From: a virus
DNA: 36,953 bases
Virus record (IMG/VR): IMGVR_UViG_3300048838_000939
Span: 1-36,953 of that record
Direction: 5' to 3' (one strand)
A model generated the notes under the pieces. That model ran no database searches and was not told the DNA's origin. It was given only the letters and a program-made list of their open reading frames with translations. Position 1 is the first letter of the stretch. The number at the start of each line of letters is the position of its first letter. Position numbers and translations under genes: made by a program. Positions 9,067 to 16,133 of this stretch are shown one piece after another.

Positions 9067-10098
9067 TCAGTTGGGAGGATCGGTGATGGTGATTTCGGTC
9101 ACGTCGCCGGGGAGCATCCCGGCGGCGTAGGCCGCGGCGCGGACCACGGTGCAGTGGGTGAGCAGGGCCGGGCCGGCGGTGAGCACGGGCGTGCCGGTGG
9201 CGGTGCCGGTGGCCACCCAGGTGGTGCAGAGGTCCGGGCTGGCCACATCGTCGTAGGAATGCCACATGGCGGTCTGATCGTTGTAGCTAAGCTCCCACCG
9301 CTCATCGAAACTGTTCCAGATACACAATGATCCATCCGGCCCGGAGGCCGAGGCGTACCGCGGGCGGTTGTTTTCCATCTGGCTGAAGCGGAACCCCGCG
9401 AAGGTCACTGCCGTGACGCCATCGCTGGTCAGGCTGCCGGCCACCGTGAAGGTGCCGGGGACCAGCGCCTGGATGGGATCAAAGTACTCACACCCGGCCG
9501 GGTTGGTGGGAGTGGGATAGCTGCCATCCCAGGTGAGATAGACCGTGCTGCCAGGCGTGGCGCAGGATAGCGCGAGCGTCTCCGCCTGGTCGTCATAGAC
9601 CGCGCCCACTCCGGCTGGCTTGTCCGGCCGGGTAATGCCGCGGTACGCGATGGCAAGCTTGAGGGTGTGGGAAAGGAAGCCGGGCTTCACATTCACCGGC
9701 TTGAGCGCCTCCTGGCCGGCATACAGGGCGCAGTGGCCAAGGCTGTGCAAATGCAGGGCGGCCAGCGCGCGGATGGCAGCCACGCTGGAGCGGATGCCGG
9801 TGCCGGTGGCGGAGCGGTTGATTGTGGGTTGCTCGATCACCTGGATTTCCAGCGAGATGTTCACCGCCGGGCCGGGGAGGTTGCTTTCCGCGGCCTCGAT
9901 TTGCGGGAGCATCACCACCAGCACCAGGCCTGCCTTGCTGGTGCCGCCGCCGGTCAGGGTGCCAAGCTTGCGGAGAATCTTCTGTTCCATGTCCCCGTCA
10001 TCCTCCGGGATGATGTTGGCGTCCGCCAGCTCCGGGCAGTTGGCCAAGACGGCCACCACATCGGCTTGCAAGGTCTCGAGTAACGTGTCGCCGGTCAT
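9067..10098 (-). CDS. Tail terminator-like protein with C-terminal display domains
   Basis: A 343-aa protein. The start is the ATG that overlaps the stop of the upstream gene (ATGA at 10,095-10,098); the longer open frame upstream is antisense-like. Residues ~1-155 fit a tail terminator/completion protein (DUF1834- or gpU-like role: LLETLQADVVAVLANCPEL, then VNISLEIQVIEQPTINRS). Residues ~172-200 (TLALSCATPGSTVYLTWDGS) match the chitobiase/hexosaminidase C-terminal (CHB_HEX_C) pattern, a small Ig-like fold. Residues ~218-309 repeat the 'LTSDG...DVASP' module of the tail protein at 7,322-8,086. Terminators are normally only ~150 aa, so the extra half is an appended surface domain. Confidence 0.55.
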   Translation of the reverse strand: MTGDTLLETLQADVVAVLANCPELADANIIPEDDGDMEQKILRKLGTLTGGGTSKAGLVLVVMLPQIEAAESNLPGPAVNISLEIQVIEQPTINRSATGTGIRSSVAAIRALAALHLHSLGHCALYAGQEALKPVNVKPGFLSHTLKLAIAYRGITRPDKPAGVGAVYDDQAETLALSCATPGSTVYLTWDGSYPTPTNPAGCEYFDPIQALVPGTFTVAGSLTSDGVTAVTFAGFRFSQMENNRPRYASASGPDGSLCIWNSFDERWELSYNDQTAMWHSYDDVASPDLCTTWVATGTATGTPVLTAGPALLTHCTVVRAAAYAAGMLPGDVTEITITDPPN

Positions 10099-10697
10099 GG
10101 GGTGAGAGCGGATTGGATGGCAGATTCGATGTAAAATCCGGTGGCTACCCCGGCTTCCTCCTGTAGCTGGTCGAACGGAATTAGGTTTCTGTCTTCCGGG
10201 ATGGTGGCCTTTTTCACTAGCAGGTAATACGGGCGGTAGGTGTCCGACCCGGTGGGCTTGACGAGCATCGCGGTGTTTTCCTGCTTGAGGAAAATGAACT
10301 TGAGCCCGTCGATCTCTCGGGCGCCCTTGCCGTAGGCATCGGCCGTGATCGGGATGGTGAGCCACTTTTTTTTCACCGGCCTGACGGTGTAGGATCCGAA
10401 CGCGGCGCGGAGTCGACCTCCGCCTGGTATCCAGAGACTGGCCGCGGATGCGCTGGACGTGGCCTCGATGCGGTTGTACGCGTCCGTCAGGTGACCGGTT
10501 GGCTTGGCTCCCAGGTTTTCCGCCGTGGCGTGCTCGGTCTTGGCGATCTCATTGCCGGTCCTCTTGAGCCAGCTTTCGGTATGGGCGGCCACGGCGGCAT
10601 GCAGGGCAGAGGTATCCGCCAGCGCGGCGGCGGCGAGGCCAAGTTCCTGCACCGTGCGGTCCGCTTCCGGGATGGTGACATTCAGCCGGGTGATCAC
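10095..10697 (-). CDS. Neck/tail completion protein (gpG/gp10-like position)
   Basis: A 200-aa protein. The N-terminal ~60 residues are helical (TVQELGLAAAALADTSALHAAV); the centre has a basic beta segment (YTVRPVKKKWLTIPITADAYGKGAREIDGLKFIF); the C-terminus is amphipathic. This layout and position correspond to Mu gpG or HK97 gp10-type neck proteins that join head and tail. It overlaps the flanking genes at both ends (stop/start overlaps at 10,095-10,098 and 10,694-10,697), so translation is coupled. Family assignment is tentative. Confidence 0.5.
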   Translation of the reverse strand: MITRLNVTIPEADRTVQELGLAAAALADTSALHAAVAAHTESWLKRTGNEIAKTEHATAENLGAKPTGHLTDAYNRIEATSSASAASLWIPGGGRLRAAFGSYTVRPVKKKWLTIPITADAYGKGAREIDGLKFIFLKQENTAMLVKPTGSDTYRPYYLLVKKATIPEDRNLIPFDQLQEEAGVATGFYIESAIQSALTP

Positions 10698-11878
10698 GGT
10701 TGGGTAGCCCTTTCTTCGTTGCGTTTCTGATACTCGATCCGGCGGTCGGCAATGGTCTTGGCCATGCGGGCGGCGCTGGCATCCTGCAACGCGGCCATCC
10801 GAGCCTTACTCCGGCGCATGAGATCGTCCGCATTGTCAGGCGGAGTGAGTTTGGTGCCTACACGCACGGCGGGGGTGCTGGCAGTCACCGCGGCGACCAG
10901 TTCCGGATCGGCATCCGCAACGGAGATCACTGGCGGAGGTACAGTATTTAGTACCGGTGGATCGGTGGCGGTCCAATCTTCAATCGTTTCCCCGTCCGGA
11001 CCAGTGAGCCCGAGTTCCAGGCATTCCGCCAGGCCGAGTTCCCGCCAGCCCATGCCCGACTCGAAAGCAAATGGAGGATAGTCAACGTCCAAGGCGTCAT
11101 CGAAATTTTCGGAAGCACCCAGCTCGCCCCAGACTGGATGTCCTTTGAGAGCGATCATGCGGGTGGCCAGCTTGTTCTTGCTGCCCAGGACGATCCACAC
11201 GGACGCCCATTTTTGGGAGAATTCCCGCCAGCCCTGGCTATCGAAATTCCGGCGGTTCTTGGGGATCGCGGCCAGTTCCTCGTTATACGTTTCCAGCTCG
11301 CGGTCGTAGCGTTCCTGCCACTTGCGTTCAAGCTCCGCCACTACGGCCGCGGACAGCATCGGTCCATCGGCGACCTTCCAGCGTGCCCACCAATCGCGCG
11401 GGACATCGCGGTCTGAGATGCGGACCAGTTCCCACGCCGGTGCCTGCTTCATCCGCGCCGCTCCCATCCCGCGCAATTGCTGACCCCGGCCAACCATCAG
11501 CGCGAGTTGCGTGTTGACGATCAGATTGAGCCGACGCATGCTGGTTAGGTCCTGCAAGGTGCCCTTGAGCGCCGGCGGTACCTGTCCTACCGCCACGTCC
11601 GGAAAGCCGCCCTCAGGCGTGTAGCCGATGACCCGCAAGGTTTCCAACAACGTCACCCGAGCGCTGGCCTTGTCCATCTCGCCATTGGCCACCGCCGTGG
11701 TCACCTCCTTGACTTTGGAAAGGAAAACCGCATTCGCACAGCGGCTGACGAACACGCTCCGCGCCCGCACGTCCGCCGCGATCTCCGCGCGGATCTCCGC
11801 GCTGCCCAGGGTGGTGGGAAGCAGGTCGCGGATCTCGGCCACGCGGGCGGCGTCGGATTTGGTTGGGTCATCGGTCAT
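10694..11878 (-). CDS. Minor head / head morphogenesis protein (Mu F-like, tentative)
   Basis: A 394-aa, mostly helical protein. Residues ~40-90 (RSVFVSRCANAVFLSKVKEV, then KASARVTLLETL) and 115-180 (LNLIVNTQLALMVGRGQQLRG, then PRDWWARWKVADG) recall the helical core of Mu gpF/SPP1 gp7 minor head proteins; HPVWGELGASENFDDALDVD near 265-285 resembles the end of that domain. Such proteins sit inside the capsid near the portal and may be ejected with DNA. In Mu the gene follows the portal; here it follows the DUF1320 gene. The start codon lies within a GTCATCG/GTCAGCG tandem repeat. A helical C-terminal tail (340-394) is Arg/Glu-rich. Confidence 0.5.
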   Translation of the reverse strand: MTDDPTKSDAARVAEIRDLLPTTLGSAEIRAEIAADVRARSVFVSRCANAVFLSKVKEVTTAVANGEMDKASARVTLLETLRVIGYTPEGGFPDVAVGQVPPALKGTLQDLTSMRRLNLIVNTQLALMVGRGQQLRGMGAARMKQAPAWELVRISDRDVPRDWWARWKVADGPMLSAAVVAELERKWQERYDRELETYNEELAAIPKNRRNFDSQGWREFSQKWASVWIVLGSKNKLATRMIALKGHPVWGELGASENFDDALDVDYPPFAFESGMGWRELGLAECLELGLTGPDGETIEDWTATDPPVLNTVPPPVISVADADPELVAAVTASTPAVRVGTKLTPPDNADDLMRRSKARMAALQDASAARMAKTIADRRIEYQKRNEERATQP

Positions 11879-11899
11879 CGGTCAGCGGTCAGCGGGTCA
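11867..11899. repeat. Tandem GTCATCG/GTCAGCG repeat across a gene junction
   Basis: Four 7-bp units (two GTCATCG, two GTCAGCG) and a partial fifth span the stop of the DUF1320 gene (11,897) and the start codon of the Mu F-like gene (11,876-11,878). The same unit in reverse appears near 26,266-26,282. I recall GGTCAGC-type arrays as dispersed repeats in PVC-group genomes. Confidence 0.75.
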
Positions 11900-12337
11900 G
11901 AGGCCGGAAAGGTTCTGCCGGGTCATCAGGCGATCGTGGGTGGAGACGTTCTCAATGGTGGCGGGCGGGCTGCTCGAGTCGATCTCGCCATCCGGTTGCT
12001 CGATGGCGACCCGGCCCTCGCTGACCCGCTCGAAAAACCGGATGGCGTCGCGTTTCGCGCTTTCGCGGTCTTTGCTTACCTCAAGATCCAACCGGGTGAG
12101 CATTTCCACGCGAACCAGATGCAGGGCGGAAAGGTGGACGCGCTCAGGCAGCGTGAGACCGGCGGCCAGGCTGTTGGACGGATTGTCCGCGATGTAGCCG
12201 CGGCATTGGTTGGTCACCGCGGTGATCGCATCCGTCATCGGGTTCTGGCCACCACCGATCACGGCCGCCTGATAGGCGTTGAACTCAGCGGAGTTGAGCA
12301 CCCCGAGTACGTCCGCTTCAGTCAGTTCGCGCCACAT
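11897..12337 (-). CDS. DUF1320 head-tail connector (Mu gp36-like)
   Basis: A 146-aa protein with the form of the DUF1320/Mu gp36 family: a short helical bundle that starts with the element-loading segment LTEADVLGVLNSAEFNAYQ, a middle helix with the Arg-rich stretch ERVHLSALHLVRVEMLTRL, and EVSKDRESAKRDAIRFFERV before a flexible tail. These proteins are adaptors below the portal. It follows the capsid gene, the same order as in Mu (T, gp35, gp36). A long non-coding gap with a strong hairpin separates it from the capsid gene, which may lower its expression relative to capsid. Confidence 0.7.
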   Translation of the reverse strand: MWRELTEADVLGVLNSAEFNAYQAAVIGGGQNPMTDAITAVTNQCRGYIADNPSNSLAAGLTLPERVHLSALHLVRVEMLTRLDLEVSKDRESAKRDAIRFFERVSEGRVAIEQPDGEIDSSSPPATIENVSTHDRLMTRQNLSGL

Positions 12338-12356
12338 GATTGGAAAATTCTAAATT

Positions 12357-12444
12357 CTAAGCACTAAATCCGAAACGGAAGACGCACCGCGCGGTGCTTG
12401 CTCCTGGCTTTGTTTCGTGCTTCATGCTTGGTGCTTAGTGCTTT
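12357..12444. repeat. AAGCACTAA / TTAGTGCTT inverted repeat in the capsid-DUF1320 gap
   Basis: AAGCACTAA (12,359-12,367) and its complement TTAGTGCTT (12,435-12,443) flank a stretch that includes the degenerate GTGCTT run CGTGCTTCATGCTTGGTGCTT. The 188-bp gap between the capsid and DUF1320 genes contains no reading frame that I could support. The unit is a dispersed-repeat type also seen in the protease/scaffold gene (15,085-15,120). Confidence 0.6.
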
Positions 12445-12523
12445 GATTCAGAGCCCCGGTGAGGCGGCGGGTGGGAAGAAAGGCGTAACACCTCACCCGC
12501 CGCCCGGACCGGAGTCCTGAATC
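12445..12523 (-). terminator. Long hairpin directly after the capsid gene
   Basis: Nested arms are visible: GATTCAG (12,445-12,451) pairs with CTGAATC (12,517-12,523), and GGCGGCGGGTG (12,463-12,473) pairs with CACCCGCCGCC (12,494-12,504), with a CCGG/CCGG pairing between them. It begins 3 bp after the capsid stop on the late strand. No U-run follows in the late direction, so an attenuator or an mRNA-stabilising/processing structure is more likely than a full terminator. It would set capsid expression apart from downstream genes. Confidence 0.55.
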
Positions 12524-12525
12524 GG

Positions 12526-13620
12526 TTAGCTGATGGTTCCCTTGCGCATCCCGATGGTGCTGGTGAGCTTGATCAGCTCATAGTGGCCCACGGCGAGGAT
12601 GTGGCGCTTTGCGCTCACCTGTTGGGAATAGACCTGGAATTGGCCCCCTCCCTGATTGGCACTGCCCATGGAGACGAAGCGCTTGATGTTGGAGAAATCC
12701 TCCGTATCCGCGCCGGAGAGCGCGGAGAACATCAGCACCTGGTTGCCCACCACCTGGGTGCGGGCCGTGCTGCTCGCCGTGTAGCGGGCCTTGGTCACCT
12801 GTACTTCATCCACCTGGAGGAACCCGGCGAGATGTTCCGGCGTGAGGCTGGCACTGCCAAAGCCGCCGGCGCTGGCCTGGAAGCGATGGGAGAGCAGCCG
12901 CTTGGACCAGCTTGTGTCACCGTAGCCCACCCGGTTCGGGCGGACTCCGGAGGCATCCGAGGCGGTGACCAGGTCAAGCAGGATGTCCTGATCCGGATCC
13001 TTGCCGGCCACCGCGCTCCACGTGTAGGCGGTGTTGGTGGCGGTGCCGGAGATCAGGGCCACGGCCCGGCGCAGGCTGTTGCGGCGGATCCGGCGGATCA
13101 GCTTCTGGGTGTACATTTCCTCCCAGTTCGGCATGCCGTCCAGTTCGTCCAGATCCAGGCAGATTTGCAGGCCGCGGTTGACGGTCTTGGCTTCCACCTT
13201 GCTGGAGACGTATTCCACGCTCTTGAAGTCCGCGCCGATGGGACGCTCGTCATCATCCGAGCTGAGGAATTCCTCGGCATTGTCCCACGCCGAATAGGAG
13301 AACCGGCGGGGCGTGGGCACCATGGGCGCGTAGAATTCCAGTTGCTTTTCCACGTCTTCGCTGTCCCGGAATCCCACCGCGTAGTTGGTGAGCGGTTCGT
13401 TGAAGAACGCCTGGTCGAGCAGGCTGGCGTTGGCTTCCGTCACCCGCTCATGGACGAAGCCGCCGGAGGCCGGGGCCTCGTAACTGGCGGTCTCGATCTC
13501 GCGGATGGTGTTGGCCATGATCTCGCGCGGCGAGTAAGCATTGCACACCACCTCCCGCTGCGGGCGGAAGATGGAAGCGGCGGCGAGCAGTACCATGCTC
13601 AGGGAATGTTTCAGTTTCAT
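12526..13620 (-). CDS. Major capsid protein
   Basis: A 364-aa protein in the Mu gpT position after the protease/scaffold and decoration genes. It has long HK97-like features: a spine-like helix (WEEMYTQKLIRRIRRNSLRRAVALISG), a beta-rich domain (VEYVSSKVEAKTVNRGLQICLDLDEL), and a C-terminal beta segment (QFQVYSQQVSAKRHILAVGHYELIKL). The first ~28 residues (MKLKHSLSMVLLAAASIF, then CNAYSPRE) are a hydrophobic signal-like leader, unusual for a capsid protein, whose DNA is nearly identical to the start of the decoration gene. An internal Met35 (13,518) would give a leaderless form. The leader may be removed by the prohead protease. Confidence 0.8.
   Translation of the reverse strand: MKLKHSLSMVLLAAASIFRPQREVVCNAYSPREIMANTIREIETASYEAPASGGFVHERVTEANASLLDQAFFNEPLTNYAVGFRDSEDVEKQLEFYAPMVPTPRRFSYSAWDNAEEFLSSDDDERPIGADFKSVEYVSSKVEAKTVNRGLQICLDLDELDGMPNWEEMYTQKLIRRIRRNSLRRAVALISGTATNTAYTWSAVAGKDPDQDILLDLVTASDASGVRPNRVGYGDTSWSKRLLSHRFQASAGGFGSASLTPEHLAGFLQVDEVQVTKARYTASSTARTQVVGNQVLMFSALSGADTEDFSNIKRFVSMGSANQGGGQFQVYSQQVSAKRHILAVGHYELIKLTSTIGMRKGTIS
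13582..13620. repeat. 39-bp leader repeat, copy 1 (start of capsid gene)
   Basis: The first 39 coding bases of the capsid gene match those of the decoration gene (14,137-14,175) at 37 of 39 positions, although the rest of the two genes is unrelated. They encode the hydrophobic leader MK(L/M)KH(S/T)LSMVLLA. Confidence 0.9.
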
Positions 13621-13677
13621 ATATCTGTTGATCTGGTCTTGTGTCGTGCGTCTTGCAGTCTCGGGTCTTGAATTGGT

Positions 13678-14175
13678 TCAGAGCGTCGCGACTGCGTTGA
13701 TCATCGGGAAGCAGTGCTGGACCTCGATGGTCTCGCCATCGGCCCCGGCTGCGGTCAGTGCGCGGCCCACCAGGAAGGCGGTTGCGCCGTACGCGTCCGT
13801 CACTTTGCCGCCGGCGGCGGTATAGACGGGGGATCCAGCGGTGATGGCCTTGCTGGCGATCATTTTCATGGTGCCAGGCTTGGCCCCGAGCAGTTGGACG
13901 GCGGCGGCGTCGCCAACCGCCGGCTCATCCATCACCACGCCAAGCGGCCGGGTGGTGGCCACGTTGACGATGAAATTCACGCCCGGGCTAGCGCCTGGCT
14001 GGACCAGGAGATAACGGGTGGTGATGGCGGCTACCGAGCAGAGCAAATTGATCACCCCGTTTTCCGTGGTGCCGACGCTCTGGGCCACATTGCAGACTTC
14101 CTCGCGTTTCCGCCCGAGGGCGAACAGCGAGCCGATGGCGAGCAGTACCATGCTCAGGGTATGTTTCATTTTCAT
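13678..14175 (-). CDS. Capsid decoration/cement protein (DUF2190-like)
   Basis: A 165-aa protein. After a hydrophobic leader (residues 1-22) it shows the DUF2190/decoration pattern: a beta-barrel with LLVQPGASPGVNFIVNV, then GVVMDEPAVGDAAAVQLLG, MIASKAITAGSPVYTAAGGKV and VGRALTAAGADGETIEVQH. It would sit on the capsid surface and stabilise it. It precedes the capsid gene, as in many Mu-like phages. The start chosen is the MKMKHTL methionine because its DNA is shared with the capsid gene; a start 18 codons upstream (14,229) reads through a dispersed repeat and is rejected. The signal-like leader is unexplained. Confidence 0.7.
   Translation of the reverse strand: MKMKHTLSMVLLAIGSLFALGRKREEVCNVAQSVGTTENGVINLLCSVAAITTRYLLVQPGASPGVNFIVNVATTRPLGVVMDEPAVGDAAAVQLLGAKPGTMKMIASKAITAGSPVYTAAGGKVTDAYGATAFLVGRALTAAGADGETIEVQHCFPMINAVATL
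14137..14175. repeat. 39-bp leader repeat, copy 2 (start of decoration gene)
   Basis: Partner of the repeat at 13,582-13,620; two mismatches in 39 bp. The similarity ends abruptly on both sides: upstream of the start codons and after codon 13 the sequences diverge. Confidence 0.9.
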
Positions 14176-14200
14176 GCTTGGAGAGGTGGATTCAGATTGG

Positions 14201-14234
14201 TTGAACCGCCAAGACGCCAAGGGCGCCAAGGGGG
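14201..14234. repeat. 34-bp dispersed repeat, intergenic copy
   Basis: This stretch (core AACCGCCAAGACGCCAAG) matches the reverse complement of 16,967-17,000 at 32 of 34 positions. Here it lies between the decoration gene and a small gene; the other copy is inside the portal gene in frame. I recall this motif, with its peptide NRQDAK, as a widespread dispersed repeat in Planctomycetota and Verrucomicrobiota. Confidence 0.85.
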
Positions 14235-14241
14235 ATGGAGG

Positions 14242-14445
14242 TCAGCCTTTGGTCTTGGGCTTGGCTTTGGCCTGGGCCGCGTCGTGTTCGGCTTGGGCTT
14301 GCAGGACCTGGATGGCTTGTTTGCGGGTGATGCCAAGGGCGACCTTGGCCGCGATGTCATCTTCCGTGATGCCCTTGGGGGCTTTGGCAGGGGTGCGCTC
14401 GGCGATCTCCGCGGCGACCCATTCTTCGATTGATGGTGGTTTCAT
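14242..14445 (-). CDS. Small helical head-region protein of unknown function
   Basis: A 67-aa protein: MKPPSIEEWVAAEIAERT, then GITEDDIAAKVALGITRKQA, and a Lys/Ala-rich tail. The central part looks like a short two-helix domain; the tail is basic. It sits between the protease/scaffold gene and the decoration gene, where Mu-like phages often have a small head protein of unknown role (gp35-like position). Codon use agrees with its neighbours. Confidence 0.5.
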   Translation of the reverse strand: MKPPSIEEWVAAEIAERTPAKAPKGITEDDIAAKVALGITRKQAIQVLQAQAEHDAAQAKAKPKTKG

Positions 14446-14462
14446 AGGGCAAGTTTGCTAGT

Positions 14463-14490
14463 TTTCAGGTTTCAGGTTTCAGGTTTCAGG
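14463..14490. repeat. Four tandem TTTCAGG units
   Basis: Four perfect 7-bp units run across the stop codon of the protease/scaffold gene (14,486-14,488). I recall this as a dispersed repeat common in PVC-group genomes. It shows that such repeats here have settled exactly at a gene end. Confidence 0.85.
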
Positions 14491-15976
14491 CTGGTCGCTG
14501 CATGGCCTCGAACACTGGCTTGAGCGCGGGATCCCGTTTGGCGAGGTTCCATGCTTCGTGATAGGTCACGCCTTTCTTGGTCATGATCTCGGAGACCGCG
14601 TTGGCAATGGTTTCCCGGCGGGCCTTTTCATCGGTCACCGCGCCGCGGTTGCGGTCGATGTCCAGGGCGGAGGTATTGAGCACCGGCTTGATGGCGGCGA
14701 GGTTGTTGGCCTCGGCCTCGCGGTTCTCCCCGGTGAGGCGCGGCAGCCAGGCGGGGCGGTCAGCGGGGGTGATCCGGCCGGCGGCTTGGGCGGCGTCCAG
14801 CAGGGCGTTCGCATGGGCCTCGCGGGAGGCTTGCAGGTCGGCGGCCAGCGCGGTGGCGCGGGCGGTTTCCGCGGCCAGCGAGCAGGCGAGGTTCTCTTTC
14901 TCCGCTTTCTCGGCGGTGGCCTCGTTGACGGCGGCTTGGGTGGCGGCTTCCGCCGTTTCCATTTGCGCGGTGAGGCTGTCGAGCTTGGCGAGGATTTCCT
15001 CATCCGTGGCGGTCACGGGGAGGCCCAGTTTTTCAGTGATGACTTTGCGGTCCATATCGGTGGTGGTGGTTTGGTCTTGGTCTTCGTTTGGTGCTTGGTG
15101 CTTCGTGCTTGGAGCTTCCTCGGAGTTCGTGACTGGCTCGCTGGTCGGAATCCGGGGCGTGTTCGTCAAGCCGATTGACAACAGCCGGTCCGGCCGGAAC
15201 TCCGCACGCCCGGCGGGGGCGTCCCAGCGGGGGGATGGATAGACCCAGTAGCCCTCCTGGAGATTCTCGCGGCCCAGCGCGTTCCACTCCACTTCCGCCC
15301 ACAGGCCATCTGCGCGGGTTTGCAGGGTGATGATTTTGCCCAGCCGGCGGTGATCGGTGTAAAGGTCCGGGTTCTGGTCCGGGTGGCCGATGAACACCGG
15401 CGCGCCGCGGAACAGCCGGCCCAACCGGCCGCGCAGCGAATTGAACTCCGCCACAATGGCGTTGGACTCCGCCTCCGTGAAAATCTGCGGGCGGCTGGGT
15501 TTGCTGCCAGGGAAGGTGCCGAATGGGCTGACCTTGAGCCAGCCGGTATCCTCGCCGTCGATGGGCGCGTCCGCGGCGTTGGCCTCCGCGGCTTCGCGGG
15601 CGGGGGCGTCGTTGGCGTGGGTTTCGCGGTCGCGGGCTTTTATCTTGGCCGCGGTCGAATTGAGTTCGGCAAAGCTGCCGTATTGGAGGGTGGTCATGGG
15701 GTCGTCGTTGGTCACCACTTCCCGCTTGCCGGAGGTTCCCCGGCGGTATCCAATCGGCAGGGTCACCAGACCCAACCGGATGGCAAGCCAGAGCGACGCG
15801 CCGGCGATGCCAATCATTCCAGAGCCCAAACCCCAAACCAGCAACTGGATGCATCCACGCAAGCACTCGTCATTGCCGCCAGCGAGGACTTCTCCAAGGC
15901 AATTGCCGCTGCTGCCAAGCAGCATGAGGCAACACAGGGCGATGGCGATGAGGATCGGTTGTAAAATGCGTTTCAT
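14486..15976 (-). CDS. Prohead protease I fused to scaffold Z (Mu I/Z-like), with N-terminal membrane segment
   Basis: A 496-aa protein from the ATG of MKRILQP. Residues ~1-70 hold two hydrophobic segments (ILIAIALCCLMLLG, then CIQLLVWGLGSG to LVTLPIG). Residues ~130-290 match Mu protease I: GWLKVSPFGTFPGS, FRGAPVFIGHPD, ADGLWAEVEWNALG, YWVYPSPRWDAP and LLSIGLTNTPRIP. The C-terminal ~190 residues are a helical scaffold; an internal ATG at MDRKVITEKLGLPV could give a separate scaffold as Mu gene Z does. A dispersed repeat encodes the linker EEAPSTKHQAPNED between the two parts. Alternative starts: 16,141, overlapping the portal stop, and 15,697 (MTTLQYGS), which would remove the membrane segments. 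Confidence 0.75.
   Translation of the reverse strand: MKRILQPILIAIALCCLMLLGSSGNCLGEVLAGGNDECLRGCIQLLVWGLGSGMIGIAGASLWLAIRLGLVTLPIGYRRGTSGKREVVTNDDPMTTLQYGSFAELNSTAAKIKARDRETHANDAPAREAAEANAADAPIDGEDTGWLKVSPFGTFPGSKPSRPQIFTEAESNAIVAEFNSLRGRLGRLFRGAPVFIGHPDQNPDLYTDHRRLGKIITLQTRADGLWAEVEWNALGRENLQEGYWVYPSPRWDAPAGRAEFRPDRLLSIGLTNTPRIPTSEPVTNSEEAPSTKHQAPNEDQDQTTTTDMDRKVITEKLGLPVTATDEEILAKLDSLTAQMETAEAATQAAVNEATAEKAEKENLACSLAAETARATALAADLQASREAHANALLDAAQAAGRITPADRPAWLPRLTGENREAEANNLAAIKPVLNTSALDIDRNRGAVTDEKARRETIANAVSEIMTKKGVTYHEAWNLAKRDPALKPVFEAMQRPA
15085..15120. repeat. GTGCTTGG-type dispersed repeat inside the protease/scaffold gene
   Basis: A degenerate GGTGCTTGGTGCTTCGTGCTT run lies in frame and encodes the linker APSTKHQAP between the protease and scaffold halves. 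It is related to the run at about 12,416-12,437. I recall KHQAP-type peptides as the protein trace of a PVC-group dispersed repeat. Confidence 0.65.
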
Positions 15977-16096
15977 TTTGGAGTTGAAATGGGTGAGGAG
16001 CGTGGTATGGTGTGGGTCCTGACAGCACCCGCCCGGACGAAACCAATACATCCGTGGTGCGTAGATGGCGGCAGTGGCCGTGTTCATCTGTCTTGA

Positions 16097-16117
16097 GCCC
16101 GGCATCCTGTGCCGGGC
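16097..16117 (+). terminator. GCCCGGCA/TGCCGGGC hairpin with T-run, between portal and protease genes
   Basis: GCCCGGCA (16,097-16,104) pairs with TGCCGGGC (16,110-16,117) around TCCTG, followed by ATTTTT on the plus strand. That orientation would stop antisense (plus-strand) transcription; on the late strand the hairpin follows 17 bp after the portal stop and has an A-run before it, so it may act as a weak bidirectional terminator or processing site. The 158-bp gap otherwise holds only the possible 5' extension of the protease frame. Confidence 0.5.
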
Positions 16118-16133
16118 ATTTTTATTGGCCCGT

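Noticed and set aside
7898-9130. Long plus-strand open frame (410 codons) opposite the tail genes
   Set aside because: Gly/Arg/His-rich composition typical of an antisense shadow in GC-rich DNA; the minus-strand frames here are coherent, coupled tail proteins.
12583-13671. Plus-strand open frame (362 codons) opposite the capsid gene
   Set aside because: Shadow of the capsid gene; Gly/His/Glu-rich with no motif.
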